Source of the DNA: Chloroflexota bacterium
Lineage (GTDB): Bacteria; Chloroflexota; Anaerolineae; Anaerolineales; E44-bin32
Length of the DNA: 54,023 nucleotides
Reading direction: 5' to 3'
NCBI GenBank assembly: GCA_022561385.1
Contig: JADFRG010000018.1
Location: 1 to 54,023 of the forward strand
Under the pieces are notes generated by a model, which was given only the letters and a program-made list of their open reading frames with translations, was not told where the DNA came from and ran no database searches. The translations under genes were made by a program, and so were the position numbers. The number at the start of each line of letters is the position of its first letter. Within the stretch, counting starts at the first letter, position 1. Below are positions 26,727 through 35,167 of this stretch, piece by piece.

Positions 26727-28022
26727 CTATGGCGAGTCGATCTCGCTCGCCTCGCCCAAGCCAAAGAGCTCACGAATTAGCAGCGAGTACCGTGCCCCTT
26801 GCCCAGTCTGCGAGTGCCGCTTGAGTCGGACGGTCGGCTCATGTAACAGCTTGTTGACCAGCGACTTGGTCAGACTTTCGATCTCCTCTGCCCCATCCAC
26901 GCCAAGCTCGTCTAGTCGCCTGCGAGTGCGCCTGACCTCGCGTTGACGGATGGCTTCTGCCTGCTCTCGCATGGCCAGGATCACGGGTCTGACTTCCAGC
27001 GTCGTAAGCCAATCCTGAAAACGCTGCATCTCCTCGGCGATGATGTTCTCGACCTGCGGCACTTGCGAGATCCGTTCGTCAACAGATCTGCTGGCCCCCT
27101 GGTCTAGCTTGTCGATGTCGTACAAATGCACACCAGGGATCTGCCCGACCGCTTCTTCAACATCCCGCGGAAAGGCGATATCCATCACTATCAGGGGTCG
27201 GCCAGGACGACGAGCCATGGCAGATCGCACGGTTGCTTCATGGAGGATGGGATGCGGCGCGGCGGTGGAGCAGATCACCACGTCGGCGCGTTCCAGTTCG
27301 TCCTCCAGCGCCTCGAACGAACGCGATCGGGCCTCCCATCGACTTGCCAGCGCGGCTGCACGCTCAGCGGTGCGATTGATCACCGTGATGCTACCCACCG
27401 TGCGCTTCCGGAGAGCCTCCACCGCCAACTCTGCCATCTCGCCTGCCCCGATTACCAAGACCCGAGAGCTCTCCAGCTGCCGCACCTGACTCGCGATCAG
27501 GTGCACCGCCACTGAGCTCACGGTGGCCGGCTTGGCCGAGATGGCAGTTTCGCTGCGGGCCCGTTTGCCGGCATGGATGGCGGCCTGAAATAAACGGGAC
27601 AAAATCAGGCCGCTCGCGCCGACCCGCAGGGCCAACGTGTGGGCCTCCGAGACTTGACCCAAGATCTGAGGTTCACCCAATATCAAAGAGTCCAACCCGC
27701 AGGCGACTCTAAATAAATGGCCGGCTGCCTCGCGGCCGCGATATTGGTAAGTGTGCCCGTCGAGATCCTTCTCGCTCACCCCGCTGGTCTCGGCCAGCAA
27801 ACCAACAAGTTCGCGAGTGTCAGGCTGCGAAGCCACCGCGTAAAGTTCGACCCGATTACAGGTGGAAAGTACTCCAAGCTCGGAAAACGGTGTGACTGCC
27901 TCCCGTTCGCCGTGTCCGGACCGCGCCAACAGGGTTTTCAGCTTGGACTCGCTGTAGGAAAGCCGCTCCCGCAGAGAAGCAGGCGCGGTTCGGTGATTTA
28001 TCCCCAAGCAAATAATATTCAT
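26727..28022 (-). CDS. hemA: glutamyl-tRNA reductase
   Basis: The 431-residue enzyme reduces glutamyl-tRNA to glutamate-1-semialdehyde, the first committed step. It has LGINHRTAPASLRERLSYSE, the catalytic Cys in LSTCNRVELYAV, the NADPH fold VLVIGAGEMAELAVEAL, and a C-terminal helical dimerisation part with RRRLDELGVDGAEEIESL. ATG 28022 (MNIICLG) is preferred to the TTG two codons upstream. First gene of the haem operon, with about 170 bases of leader after the predicted promoter. Confidence 0.95.
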   Translation of the reverse strand: MNIICLGINHRTAPASLRERLSYSESKLKTLLARSGHGEREAVTPFSELGVLSTCNRVELYAVASQPDTRELVGLLAETSGVSEKDLDGHTYQYRGREAAGHLFRVACGLDSLILGEPQILGQVSEAHTLALRVGASGLILSRLFQAAIHAGKRARSETAISAKPATVSSVAVHLIASQVRQLESSRVLVIGAGEMAELAVEALRKRTVGSITVINRTAERAAALASRWEARSRSFEALEDELERADVVICSTAAPHPILHEATVRSAMARRPGRPLIVMDIAFPRDVEEAVGQIPGVHLYDIDKLDQGASRSVDERISQVPQVENIIAEEMQRFQDWLTTLEVRPVILAMREQAEAIRQREVRRTRRRLDELGVDGAEEIESLTKSLVNKLLHEPTVRLKRHSQTGQGARYSLLIRELFGLGEASEIDSP

Positions 28023-28195
28023 CTGCAATTCGGGGTTCGGCTAATAAAGGCCCCAGACGGCTGGATTCGACGAGATACTGTCAATGAAACTTACTCCCGA
28101 GGTGAAATTACGGCCGAATAAGAGTCAGCGGGGATTAGAGGCCGCTATACTTTACATAAAAGAACGAGAAACTATAGAAAACTATGACCGCGTGT

Positions 28196-28224
28196 AGATT
28201 AACGCACATTTACCGGCCGGTCAA
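28196..28224 (-). promoter_or_regulatory. haem operon promoter
   Basis: Read on the minus strand, TTGACC (28219-28224) and TAATCT (28196-28201) are separated by exactly 17 bases. Transcription would start near 28189, giving a leader of about 165 bases before hemA. A 10-base perfect palindrome, ACCGGCCGGT (28212-28221), overlaps the -35 edge and spacer. Confidence 0.65.
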
Positions 28225-28229
28225 TATTT

Positions 28230-28248
28230 TTAGGTTAGCGTTACCTAA
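28230..28248 (-). promoter_or_regulatory. DtxR/IdeR-type iron box upstream of hemA
   Basis: The minus-strand 19-mer TTAGGTAACGCTAACCTAA matches the textbook DtxR/IdeR consensus TTAGGTTAGGCTAACCTAA at 17 of 19 positions. It ends five bases upstream of the predicted -35. Upstream placement next to the -35 is compatible with iron-dependent activation or repression. The binding regulator is not in this window. Confidence 0.6.
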
Positions 28249-28531
28249 ATTCGAGATGGCGATTGACTTTACTATTTAAAGATCCGCGACCAACACTCTG
28301 GCGGGAAGATCATACACGCCGGGGGTCCCTCTGAGCCTGATTCCAGAGCTCGGCTGCTTCTGGCTATCGGGCATGCGACCTTTGGCCAACTTGGCAAGCC
28401 GGAGGGAGATCCACGGCCTGCCCATTGTGGACGGTGACCATGGCCGGCAGAGCATTGCGGACCTGAGCGGGTCACGATGCTCGTGGATTGGGCCGAGCTG
28501 TGGCTACTCCCCTGCGGCCGAAGAGTTCCAA
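28249..28531. other. non-coding stretch between cytochrome gene and iron box
   Basis: No recognisable gene. Several short open frames occur on both strands but none has a ribosome site or a familiar motif. The multihaem gene ends at 28532, so a terminator is expected here; I do not see a clean hairpin plus T-run. Confidence 0.35.
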
Positions 28532-30226
28532 TTACTCCCCAATTTCGATCGATTCACTGGCAACCACCACCGGGATATTCGGTACGGCATCATACAGCCG
28601 TAGAAAACGCACCGTTTCATCTGAGGCCTGGCCACGCATGGCCTCGGTCCAGGTCGGCGAAATCGACTGATAGAGCACTTCTATAGTGACCGTGAACGGC
28701 CCCTGAAACTGCCGCAGATCGATCGCGTACTGGATACCGTCTACGCCTCCCTGAAAATCCTCATCCCCTACCGCCTTGCCGCTTGGCTGAATCGACTCCA
28801 CGGCCCCGAATTTGTCTTGGCCAGCGGGCATGATTCGGTTGTCCTTTAGATATTCAACGGCTCCCATCAGCTCGGTTGTGATCTCGCCGTTTGCGTCGGC
28901 CATAATCGACTCGTAGATCTGCACCTGCTCCGGCTGGACAACGGCGAGGTAGTGGGGCTCGAAGCGGGTTGGATCCTGGTCCCCATTGTTGTGGGTGATT
29001 TTCCCCAGAGCATCGAATCCCCCCGATTCGAACACGATCTGACCGCTGCTGTCCTCAATCACGAAGCGGATCCACGCCCGGCGCGAGGGAAATCCGCTCG
29101 GGAATTTGTGCCCGGCCAGATTCTTGATCCGGAGGTCGGCCGTTAGCCGCCCACCTGAGAACCGGATCTCCTCGATTTCTATTTCGACCGACCGATTCTG
29201 GAGCTGGTCGATCGTAAGTTGTTTTGTGATTTCAAACTGCTCGGCGGAGGCGGTCAGACCCAATTCATCAACGAAGGTCTTGAGCAGCTCCAGCATGTAC
29301 GCATTGCCGCCTACCAGCACGTGTTCGGCAAATGGACTGCGTGGAAATTCGCTGGTGGTCGCGATACGCACCCCACCCACCGCCTCCGGCAGATGACAGT
29401 CCTGGCAGGTTTGAACCCCCCTGGAATCGCTGTAAAACCACTCAAAATACGTGGTTTGGATCGGAAAAGTGGATCCTGCGAAGAAGGTATGGCAGGTCCC
29501 GCAGAGTTCCGAATCCCCCAATTGCAGTCCCTGGGTAGGAACGTATCCGGAGGCGGCCTGCATCGCGATCACGGCAGGTTCGTCCACCGAATAGGGGCCG
29601 TAGATCAACCGCTCCCCGGGCGCGGTCTCCAGGTCGACCTCGAAGCCGCCGTTGTAGCTAGCTTGGAAGCCCAGGCCCTCGTCGAGGACTTGATGGCAGA
29701 GCGTGCATGAGACTCCGTCCATCGCGAGTTCGTGGAGCGGATGATCGGGGTCAAGCAGATCCGACCCGAAAATTCCGGCCTGCCCGCCCTCGACGCGGTC
29801 GGTGTAGCTCGCCATCGGCATATGACAGGTGGCGCATGTGTTCTCGATCGAAGCCGCAGCATTCGGTCGTGAAGCGATCTCGTTGCGAACCGAAGCTTGC
29901 CAAAACGGATCTCGAGCCGAATTTGCCATCATCGACGACCGCCAGGACGAATCGATGGAAACATCCGCACCCGATTCGTCTTCCAGGTTCTGGTGACAGG
30001 CGGTGCAGGCCCCCGAGGCGGAAAAGTAGCGGCCTCTGAAGTCGGACAGTGGCTCCCCGACCTGGAGAATCACGGGGCTGATGGTAGGTACGGCGGTGGC
30101 AGGTGGAGGCGGGGTCCGAGTCGGCCTGGCCTGGGTAGGCTCAAGCTCCGGAGTCGGCGACTGGCTGGTGGCACATGCCGGCATAAATACTACGGCCAGG
30201 GTGAGTACCATCCAGCGCCTATTCAT
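28532..30226 (-). CDS. multihaem cytochrome c lipoprotein
   Basis: The 564-residue product starts with a signal peptide (MNRRW, then VLTLAVVFMPA) ending in a lipobox-like MPAC, Cys18. A proline/threonine-rich linker follows. Five CxxCH haem sites are visible: CTACH, CATCH, CTLCH, CGTCH and CQDCH, all in the first half, in the order typical of cytochrome c554-like proteins. The C-terminal half (LRIKNLAGHKFPSGFPSRRAW) contains a beta-rich domain with an additional His motif, also found in such proteins. Expected location: outside of the cytoplasmic membrane, as an electron carrier or oxidoreductase. It is the last gene of a three-gene minus-strand operon. Confidence 0.85.
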   Translation of the reverse strand: MNRRWMVLTLAVVFMPACATSQSPTPELEPTQARPTRTPPPPATAVPTISPVILQVGEPLSDFRGRYFSASGACTACHQNLEDESGADVSIDSSWRSSMMANSARDPFWQASVRNEIASRPNAAASIENTCATCHMPMASYTDRVEGGQAGIFGSDLLDPDHPLHELAMDGVSCTLCHQVLDEGLGFQASYNGGFEVDLETAPGERLIYGPYSVDEPAVIAMQAASGYVPTQGLQLGDSELCGTCHTFFAGSTFPIQTTYFEWFYSDSRGVQTCQDCHLPEAVGGVRIATTSEFPRSPFAEHVLVGGNAYMLELLKTFVDELGLTASAEQFEITKQLTIDQLQNRSVEIEIEEIRFSGGRLTADLRIKNLAGHKFPSGFPSRRAWIRFVIEDSSGQIVFESGGFDALGKITHNNGDQDPTRFEPHYLAVVQPEQVQIYESIMADANGEITTELMGAVEYLKDNRIMPAGQDKFGAVESIQPSGKAVGDEDFQGGVDGIQYAIDLRQFQGPFTVTIEVLYQSISPTWTEAMRGQASDETVRFLRLYDAVPNIPVVVASESIEIGE

Positions 30227-30244
30227 CGCGAATTCGATGCGTGT

Positions 30245-31537
30245 TCAATTAGCCTGCAGGATACGAGCCGCGGCCTGGCGGCCGATTTCGACCGCAAAGT
30301 TTGTGCCCCGATCCCAGGGATAGACCTGGCTCATGCTGGCAAACCACAGGCCGGGTATCGGCGTCTGCAAGTCTGGGATGGACCGCGAATGGTTGATAGG
30401 TGGAATCGGCTGGGCGTAACGGGTGCGGAACAGCCAGCTGGTGTTGATCCATTCAGGCTCGAAAGCAGGGTTGATACGGGCGAGGGCCGGAATGAACTTT
30501 TCCAGCAGCTCGTACTGGGAGATTTCAAAGTATTCGTGGTCCGGATCGAGGTAGTCCCCACAGTAGACGATATGCTCCCCGCCAAAATGCCTACGCGGCA
30601 CAAAATTCGTATGTTCGACCAGCGACAGAAACGGGAACCCGGCCGTCTTGGGCAGGTTATACCAATAGTGACCCTGCTCAGAGAGGCGATGCTTCAGCGA
30701 AAGGATCATCACCACCGCGCCCATAGACTTCATTTCCATCAGGCCCTTCAGATAAGGATCCGGCAGGCTAGGAGCCAGATTGGCGAGCAGCGGGGGCGAG
30801 GTCGTGACCAAACAATGGTCGAAAGCCGACCGCTCACCTTCCAGTTGAACCTGCAGCCCATGATCGCCGGTGGGCTGGATCTCCGTTACCGGCGTCTGCA
30901 GTCGGATCTCGCCCCCCTCCGACCGGACCCGATCTGCCAGATCATCCATGAAGGCTTGAAATCCGCCCTTGTAGGTGCCTAAGCGAGGCGTGCGCGCTTT
31001 GATGCGCGCCCAAAACCAGGCCATGTTGACCTCCTTATAGTGGCGGCCAAACTTCCCGATCAGTAGCGGCTCCCAAAGGGATGAGTAGGCACGTTTTCCA
31101 ACGCGATTCGATAACCATTCGTGAGCCGTGACCCGCTCAAGCGGCTCCCAGCGAGCAACATATCGAAGGTAGGCCACGACCGCACCCACCCTGAGCCGAT
31201 CGAGAAAAGGGAATCCGGGGAACCGGAGCACGGCCATAGGCGAATCGAGCGGGTAGAACTGCTCGTCATGGTAGACCACTGTCACCGGGCGCGGAAAGAT
31301 CACGCGCGCGCTCCAACCCAGTTCGTCTATGAGGCCCAGTATGTGTTTATCGGAGGCAAACCAGTGGTGATAATAACGCTCCACCGACCAGTCCCAATTT
31401 GGCTGCTTAAATCCCGAGGCCAGGCCACCGACGTGATCGTCCGACTCGTAGACCGTCACCTGGCAGCCGGCCCGCGCCAGGTCATAAGCGGCGGAGAGGC
31501 CGCCCGCTCCTGCTCCGATAATTGCTACGCGCTTCAT
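30245..31537 (-). CDS. NAD(P)/FAD-dependent oxidoreductase
   Basis: The 430-residue product starts MKRVAIIGAGAGGLSAAYDL, a dinucleotide fold, followed by VYESDDHVGGLASGFK as in amine oxidase and protoporphyrinogen-oxidase-like flavoproteins. The middle has NRVGKRAYSSLWEPLLIGKFG and the end has PGLWFASMSQVYPWDRGTNF, as in the UDP-galactopyranose mutase/desaturase-like group. Substrate unknown. It lies 31 bases after the flippase-like gene and 18 bases before the multihaem gene, so the three are probably co-transcribed. Not a second HemY: the C-terminal motif differs. Confidence 0.75.
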   Translation of the reverse strand: MKRVAIIGAGAGGLSAAYDLARAGCQVTVYESDDHVGGLASGFKQPNWDWSVERYYHHWFASDKHILGLIDELGWSARVIFPRPVTVVYHDEQFYPLDSPMAVLRFPGFPFLDRLRVGAVVAYLRYVARWEPLERVTAHEWLSNRVGKRAYSSLWEPLLIGKFGRHYKEVNMAWFWARIKARTPRLGTYKGGFQAFMDDLADRVRSEGGEIRLQTPVTEIQPTGDHGLQVQLEGERSAFDHCLVTTSPPLLANLAPSLPDPYLKGLMEMKSMGAVVMILSLKHRLSEQGHYWYNLPKTAGFPFLSLVEHTNFVPRRHFGGEHIVYCGDYLDPDHEYFEISQYELLEKFIPALARINPAFEPEWINTSWLFRTRYAQPIPPINHSRSIPDLQTPIPGLWFASMSQVYPWDRGTNFAVEIGRQAAARILQAN

Positions 31538-31568
31538 GAGGAGATCGGCAGGGCTTTCACGGGTCGCG

Positions 31569-32585
31569 TCAGGGGGCGGCAGCCTCTGCGCGCACACTCC
31601 TCCAACTTATGCGGTGTCGGACCATATAGTACAGGCCCAGCAGGGTAATCGGAAGCCAGAGTGCGGCATGGAGCACGAGCGTATAACCCGTGGCCACGGC
31701 CGGATCGACGCCGTAGGCGGCCAGAACTGCGATTCCCGGCGCATCGAAGGTGCCAATATATCCTGGAGCGGAAGGCAGGGTGGTGGCCAGGTTGACCACC
31801 CCATTCATGAGCATCAGGGCGAAGAAACTTACTTCGAAGGGGAAGGCCTGCATGAGATACCAATACTTGACAGTTTCTAGCAGCCAGATCACCAGCGAAG
31901 TGACCAGCACCATGAATAAGACTCGCGGCGAGCGGAGCGCCCCCAGTCCCTCGAGGAAACGATGGCTGAGTTGCGTGACCCGGCTCCTGAACCGAATTGG
32001 AACCAGCCGCTGATTAATCCATTGAAGCGCAGATTCCGATCGTTGCGGATAGAGGGCCATAAACGCCAGCAGGGCCACCGCTAGAAAGAAGCCGGTAATT
32101 CCGAGTATCGCCAGGTTATAAAGGTTCCCGACTAGGCCGGAATCGGTGCTTACCCGCGCCAACTCGGGCAGGTTGAAAACCACAAACGAAAGCATAATCA
32201 CGCCGTCGAACGCCCGCTCAAGCACGATAGTTGCCATTGATCCGCTTATTGGAACCTCTTCGCCGCGGCGCAGCACGTAAGTTCGCAACAGTTCGCCGGC
32301 CCGCGCCGGCAGGATGTTATTTCCCATATAACCGATAACCACGATTGGAAAGGCCGTCCGCGTGGAAATGCTCTTCAGGGGCCGCAGCAAGTAGGTCCAT
32401 CGCCAGGAGCGAACCCAGACCCCGACCCAATAGGCCGCCACGCCAGGAATGAGCCAGAGATATTGCGCGCCCTGAATCGCCTCCCAGACTTCGGACAGGC
32501 GCAATCCCCGAAGCGCCAGCCAGAGGAAGAGGGCGCTAATGGCAAGTCCGAACCACAACTGCCAGTGTCTTAAGAATCGGTTCAC
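31569..32585 (-). CDS. flippase-like membrane protein (LPG-synthase TM / UPF0104 family)
   Basis: The protein has about eight membrane helices and family motifs ALRGLRLSEVWEAIQG, WRWTYLLRPLKSIS, GYMGNNILPARAGELLRTYVL and LPSAPGYIGTFDAPGIAVL. The NNxLPARxGE motif marks the AglD2/MprF-flippase-like family, which translocates or helps assemble lipid-linked compounds. GTG 32585 (VNRFLRHWQLWFGL) is the likely start; a TTG at 32606 adds seven residues. The FAD oxidoreductase downstream suggests a joint lipid or glycolipid modification role (inference). Confidence 0.8.
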   Translation of the reverse strand: MNRFLRHWQLWFGLAISALFLWLALRGLRLSEVWEAIQGAQYLWLIPGVAAYWVGVWVRSWRWTYLLRPLKSISTRTAFPIVVIGYMGNNILPARAGELLRTYVLRRGEEVPISGSMATIVLERAFDGVIMLSFVVFNLPELARVSTDSGLVGNLYNLAILGITGFFLAVALLAFMALYPQRSESALQWINQRLVPIRFRSRVTQLSHRFLEGLGALRSPRVLFMVLVTSLVIWLLETVKYWYLMQAFPFEVSFFALMLMNGVVNLATTLPSAPGYIGTFDAPGIAVLAAYGVDPAVATGYTLVLHAALWLPITLLGLYYMVRHRISWRSVRAEAAAP

Positions 32586-32689
32586 GGGAGGCGCCCAAGC
32601 ATACAATAAGGCGGCTTACGCCGCCGTGCGCATTTTACCATTCAGCGCTGCTCCACCGCTTGCCTGGCCTATTTCCAATGGGAAAACAC

Positions 32690-32724
32690 TGTATAGAAAA
32701 GGGGCTGGCCCATGGGTCAGCCCC
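32690..32724 (-). terminator. intrinsic terminator of moaA
   Basis: On the minus strand GGGGCTGACCCATGGGCCAGCCCC (32724-32701) forms an almost complete hairpin, 11 pairs including one wobble, followed by TTTTCTATA. It lies 27 bases after the moaA stop. Confidence 0.8.
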
Positions 32725-32750
32725 TGATGATGTTCCAACGGCGTCAGCTG

Positions 32751-33752
32751 TTATCCTCCGATGTATGACATTTCGATCCGCTGAAGACTCTCGGTTTCTT
32801 CCGAGCGCTGCTCAGAATAGCGATCCGTACGAGGAGACCAGATGGAGGAAATGGTCTCGATAAGTGCCTCATGGGACGCACCCGAGCGAACGGCCTCCCG
32901 CAGATCGTGTCCCTTCACCGCAAACAGGCACGTGTACAACATTCCATCCGCAGACAGGCGCAAGCGGGTGCAGGTCTGGCAGAAGGGCTGGGTCACGGAG
33001 GCAATAACGCCGAACTCCCCCGATCCGTCCAGATAACGATATCGATTCGCGACCTCGCCGTGGTAGTTGGGCTCGATGGGCTCCACCGCCATTTCCTCGC
33101 CGATCCGCTCGACAATTTCTACCGCAGGCACCACTTCGTCCAGGCGCCAACCGTTGGTGTGTCCGACGTCCATATATTCGATGAAGCGCAGGATGTGGCC
33201 TCGCTCCTTGAAATAACGAGCCATCGGGAGCACACTGGCATCGTTCATTCCGCGCTTCACAACCATGTTGATCTTGATGGGATGCAGGCCTACACGTTCC
33301 GCGGCATCTATGCCGAGTAAAACATCCTGAACGCTGGCACCCACATCGTTCATCCCCTGAAACACGGCCTCATCGAGCGAATCCAGGCTGATCGTTACCC
33401 GCTTCAATCCGGCCGCCTTGAGCTTTTCCGCCATGGATGGCAGCAAGATGCCGTTGGTGGTCATCGTCAGGTCCGTATCGGGCAGCGCCGACAACTTGGC
33501 GATCAGGCGCTCGATTTGACTTCTGACCAGCGGTTCGCCTCCCGTTAGCCGAAGCTTGCGAACCCCCATGGCGTGAAACGCCAGGGAGAGGGTCTCGATT
33601 TCTTCAAAAGTCAGCAGTTGGTCTTGGGGTAGAAAATGGAAATTTCTGCCGAAAACCTCTTTGGGCATGCAGTAGACACAGCGAAAGTTACATCGGTCCG
33701 TAACCGAAATACGCAGGTCCTTCAGCGGTCGAGAGAAAGTATCTGTGATCAC
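32751..33752 (-). CDS. moaA: GTP 3',8-cyclase
   Basis: The 333-residue radical-SAM enzyme starts molybdenum cofactor synthesis. It has the first cluster motif Cys21-x3-Cys25-x2-Cys28 (RCNFRCVYCMP), GGEPLVR, and the C-terminal cluster in QPFCQTCTRLRLSADG followed by a third Cys. The last residues are Gly-Gly, required for catalysis in this family. Start is GTG 33752. No other moa gene lies nearby; a terminator follows directly, so it is monocistronic here. Confidence 0.93.
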   Translation of the reverse strand: MITDTFSRPLKDLRISVTDRCNFRCVYCMPKEVFGRNFHFLPQDQLLTFEEIETLSLAFHAMGVRKLRLTGGEPLVRSQIERLIAKLSALPDTDLTMTTNGILLPSMAEKLKAAGLKRVTISLDSLDEAVFQGMNDVGASVQDVLLGIDAAERVGLHPIKINMVVKRGMNDASVLPMARYFKERGHILRFIEYMDVGHTNGWRLDEVVPAVEIVERIGEEMAVEPIEPNYHGEVANRYRYLDGSGEFGVIASVTQPFCQTCTRLRLSADGMLYTCLFAVKGHDLREAVRSGASHEALIETISSIWSPRTDRYSEQRSEETESLQRIEMSYIGG

Positions 33753-33911
33753 CTGTTGATTTAGGAACCGCCAAAACCTCGCAGGGTACTCAGCCCAGAT
33801 CGAAGGCTGGCTCCACGATTCATACCTTTCAGCGCGGGAACCATTCGTCTGCCAGAATTCCGAGCGATTCTATCACGCAGGCCATCCTGGGGCCTCAATC
33901 CAGCATGTATA

Positions 33912-34241
33912 ATGGCGCACATCATGTCCGATGGTCCCATCATCCCCAGCGAAGGGAACTTTTTCGAAAACATCTCTTTTCGCCTGAAGCTTATTTTCCG
34001 GCTCATGCTGGATCGCCGCGTCAACCCGCTGATCAAATTGATCCCGCTTGGCGCGGTGGCCTACCTGCTCTTTCCGTTCGACATTCCAGGACCGGTCGAC
34101 GACCTCGCTATACTCTGGGGCGGGGCCTACTTGTTTATTGAGATGTGTCCGCAGGAGATTGTTCAGGAGCATGTCGACGAACTGGAGTCGGTTGTGGAGG
34201 GGAAGTTCCGCGAAGTAACAGACGACGAGAAAGACGACTGA
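33912..34241 (+). CDS. DUF1232 (YkvA-like) membrane protein
   Basis: The 109-residue product has the DUF1232 core VNPLIKLIPLGAVAYLLFPFDIPGPVDDLAIL, containing the P-x-D-x-x-P-x-x-x-D-D membrane motif, and an acidic tail. Start is ATG 33912 or ATG 33924 (MSDGP). Role of the family is unclear. It is divergent from moaA and convergent with the RodZ-like gene. Confidence 0.8.
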   Translation: MAHIMSDGPIIPSEGNFFENISFRLKLIFRLMLDRRVNPLIKLIPLGAVAYLLFPFDIPGPVDDLAILWGGAYLFIEMCPQEIVQEHVDELESVVEGKFREVTDDEKDD

Positions 34242-34309
34242 CGGTCCCTCCCCCCCACGGACGCGGCGCACTGCGCGCGCAGGTCAATTTGGTTGGCCCA
34301 GGCCGGAGT

Positions 34310-35143
34310 TTAGCCGCTGCTGGCAGGCGTAGCGCTCGGAGTGGGAGTGATCGCTCCTTCTCGGACCCAGAGACGAATAACCACCTCGTTTAGCTCGCCC
34401 AATAGTCCCTGATCCTCTCCTCGAAAGAAAACCCGAATTCCGCCCCCGTTTCCCGTTGTCACCTTGACGAATTCCTCCCCCTGGAACTCGAGCAGCTCTC
34501 CCGGCGCGACGCGTCGGCGTTCGACCTGCTCGCCGTCCACCTCCACGCTGAGCCAAGATCTCCGCTCGATCAGCAATCGAAGGTCAATGGCATCGGTCAG
34601 AACCGCCGGAATATCAATCGAGGGAGGCGTTGGAGTTTGCCCGACCGCGAGCAGCACTGATTCCGTAGCAGCGCGCTCCACTTCCGAAGTCGGCGTGAAA
34701 GTTGGTATCAGGAACGGAGAAGCTGCCTGAGCTCGGCCACGCAGCGAGCTGGCCACCAGCCCAAATCCCCAGATCATGACTGCCAGAACCGTCAGTGTGA
34801 TCGCGGCCGCGATCACCAGATCGGCGGAGATCCTGCGCCTCTTCACCCGAACCGAGGGGCGGGTGGTCATTTCGTCCTGGCGAGCTCTCCGCAGGGGAAG
34901 GGTTCGACGAGAATGAATGACTTCTGAAAAGCGTTGGAGAATGGGCCCGGAATCTAGGCCAAGATACTCAGAGTAATTCTTAAGGAAACCCCGCGCTTGG
35001 ACCTGTGAGGGAAGCGATTGGGTATCTCCCTGTTCGAGAGCCTCAAGGTAGTAGGCGCGAATGCGCGTGGAACGTTCTGCTTCTTCGAGGGTCAGGCCGA
35101 GGCGGTGCCTGGCCTCCTTGAGAGTCCTTGCAATTTCCTCCAT
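34310..35143 (-). CDS. rodZ: RodZ-like cytoskeletal helix-turn-helix membrane protein
   Basis: The 277-residue product has an Xre-type helix-turn-helix at residues 5-70 (LKEARHRLGLTLEEAERSTR, then YLEALEQGD), a basic KRRR before a single membrane helix at about 107-130, and an extracytoplasmic beta domain of DUF4115 type (SWLSVEVDGEQVERRRVAPG). RodZ links MreB to the wall-synthesis machinery. It starts 25 bases after rplI and is probably co-transcribed with it. Confidence 0.8.
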   Translation of the reverse strand: MEEIARTLKEARHRLGLTLEEAERSTRIRAYYLEALEQGDTQSLPSQVQARGFLKNYSEYLGLDSGPILQRFSEVIHSRRTLPLRRARQDEMTTRPSVRVKRRRISADLVIAAAITLTVLAVMIWGFGLVASSLRGRAQAASPFLIPTFTPTSEVERAATESVLLAVGQTPTPPSIDIPAVLTDAIDLRLLIERRSWLSVEVDGEQVERRRVAPGELLEFQGEEFVKVTTGNGGGIRVFFRGEDQGLLGELNEVVIRLWVREGAITPTPSATPASSG

Positions 35144-35167
35144 GCTGCCTGCGTGACCCCCCAGGAT

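Noticed and set aside
30245..31537. A second protoporphyrinogen oxidase
   Set aside because: It has the same FAD fold but lacks the HemY C-terminal pattern and lies in a flippase/cytochrome operon, so a generic oxidoreductase call is safer.
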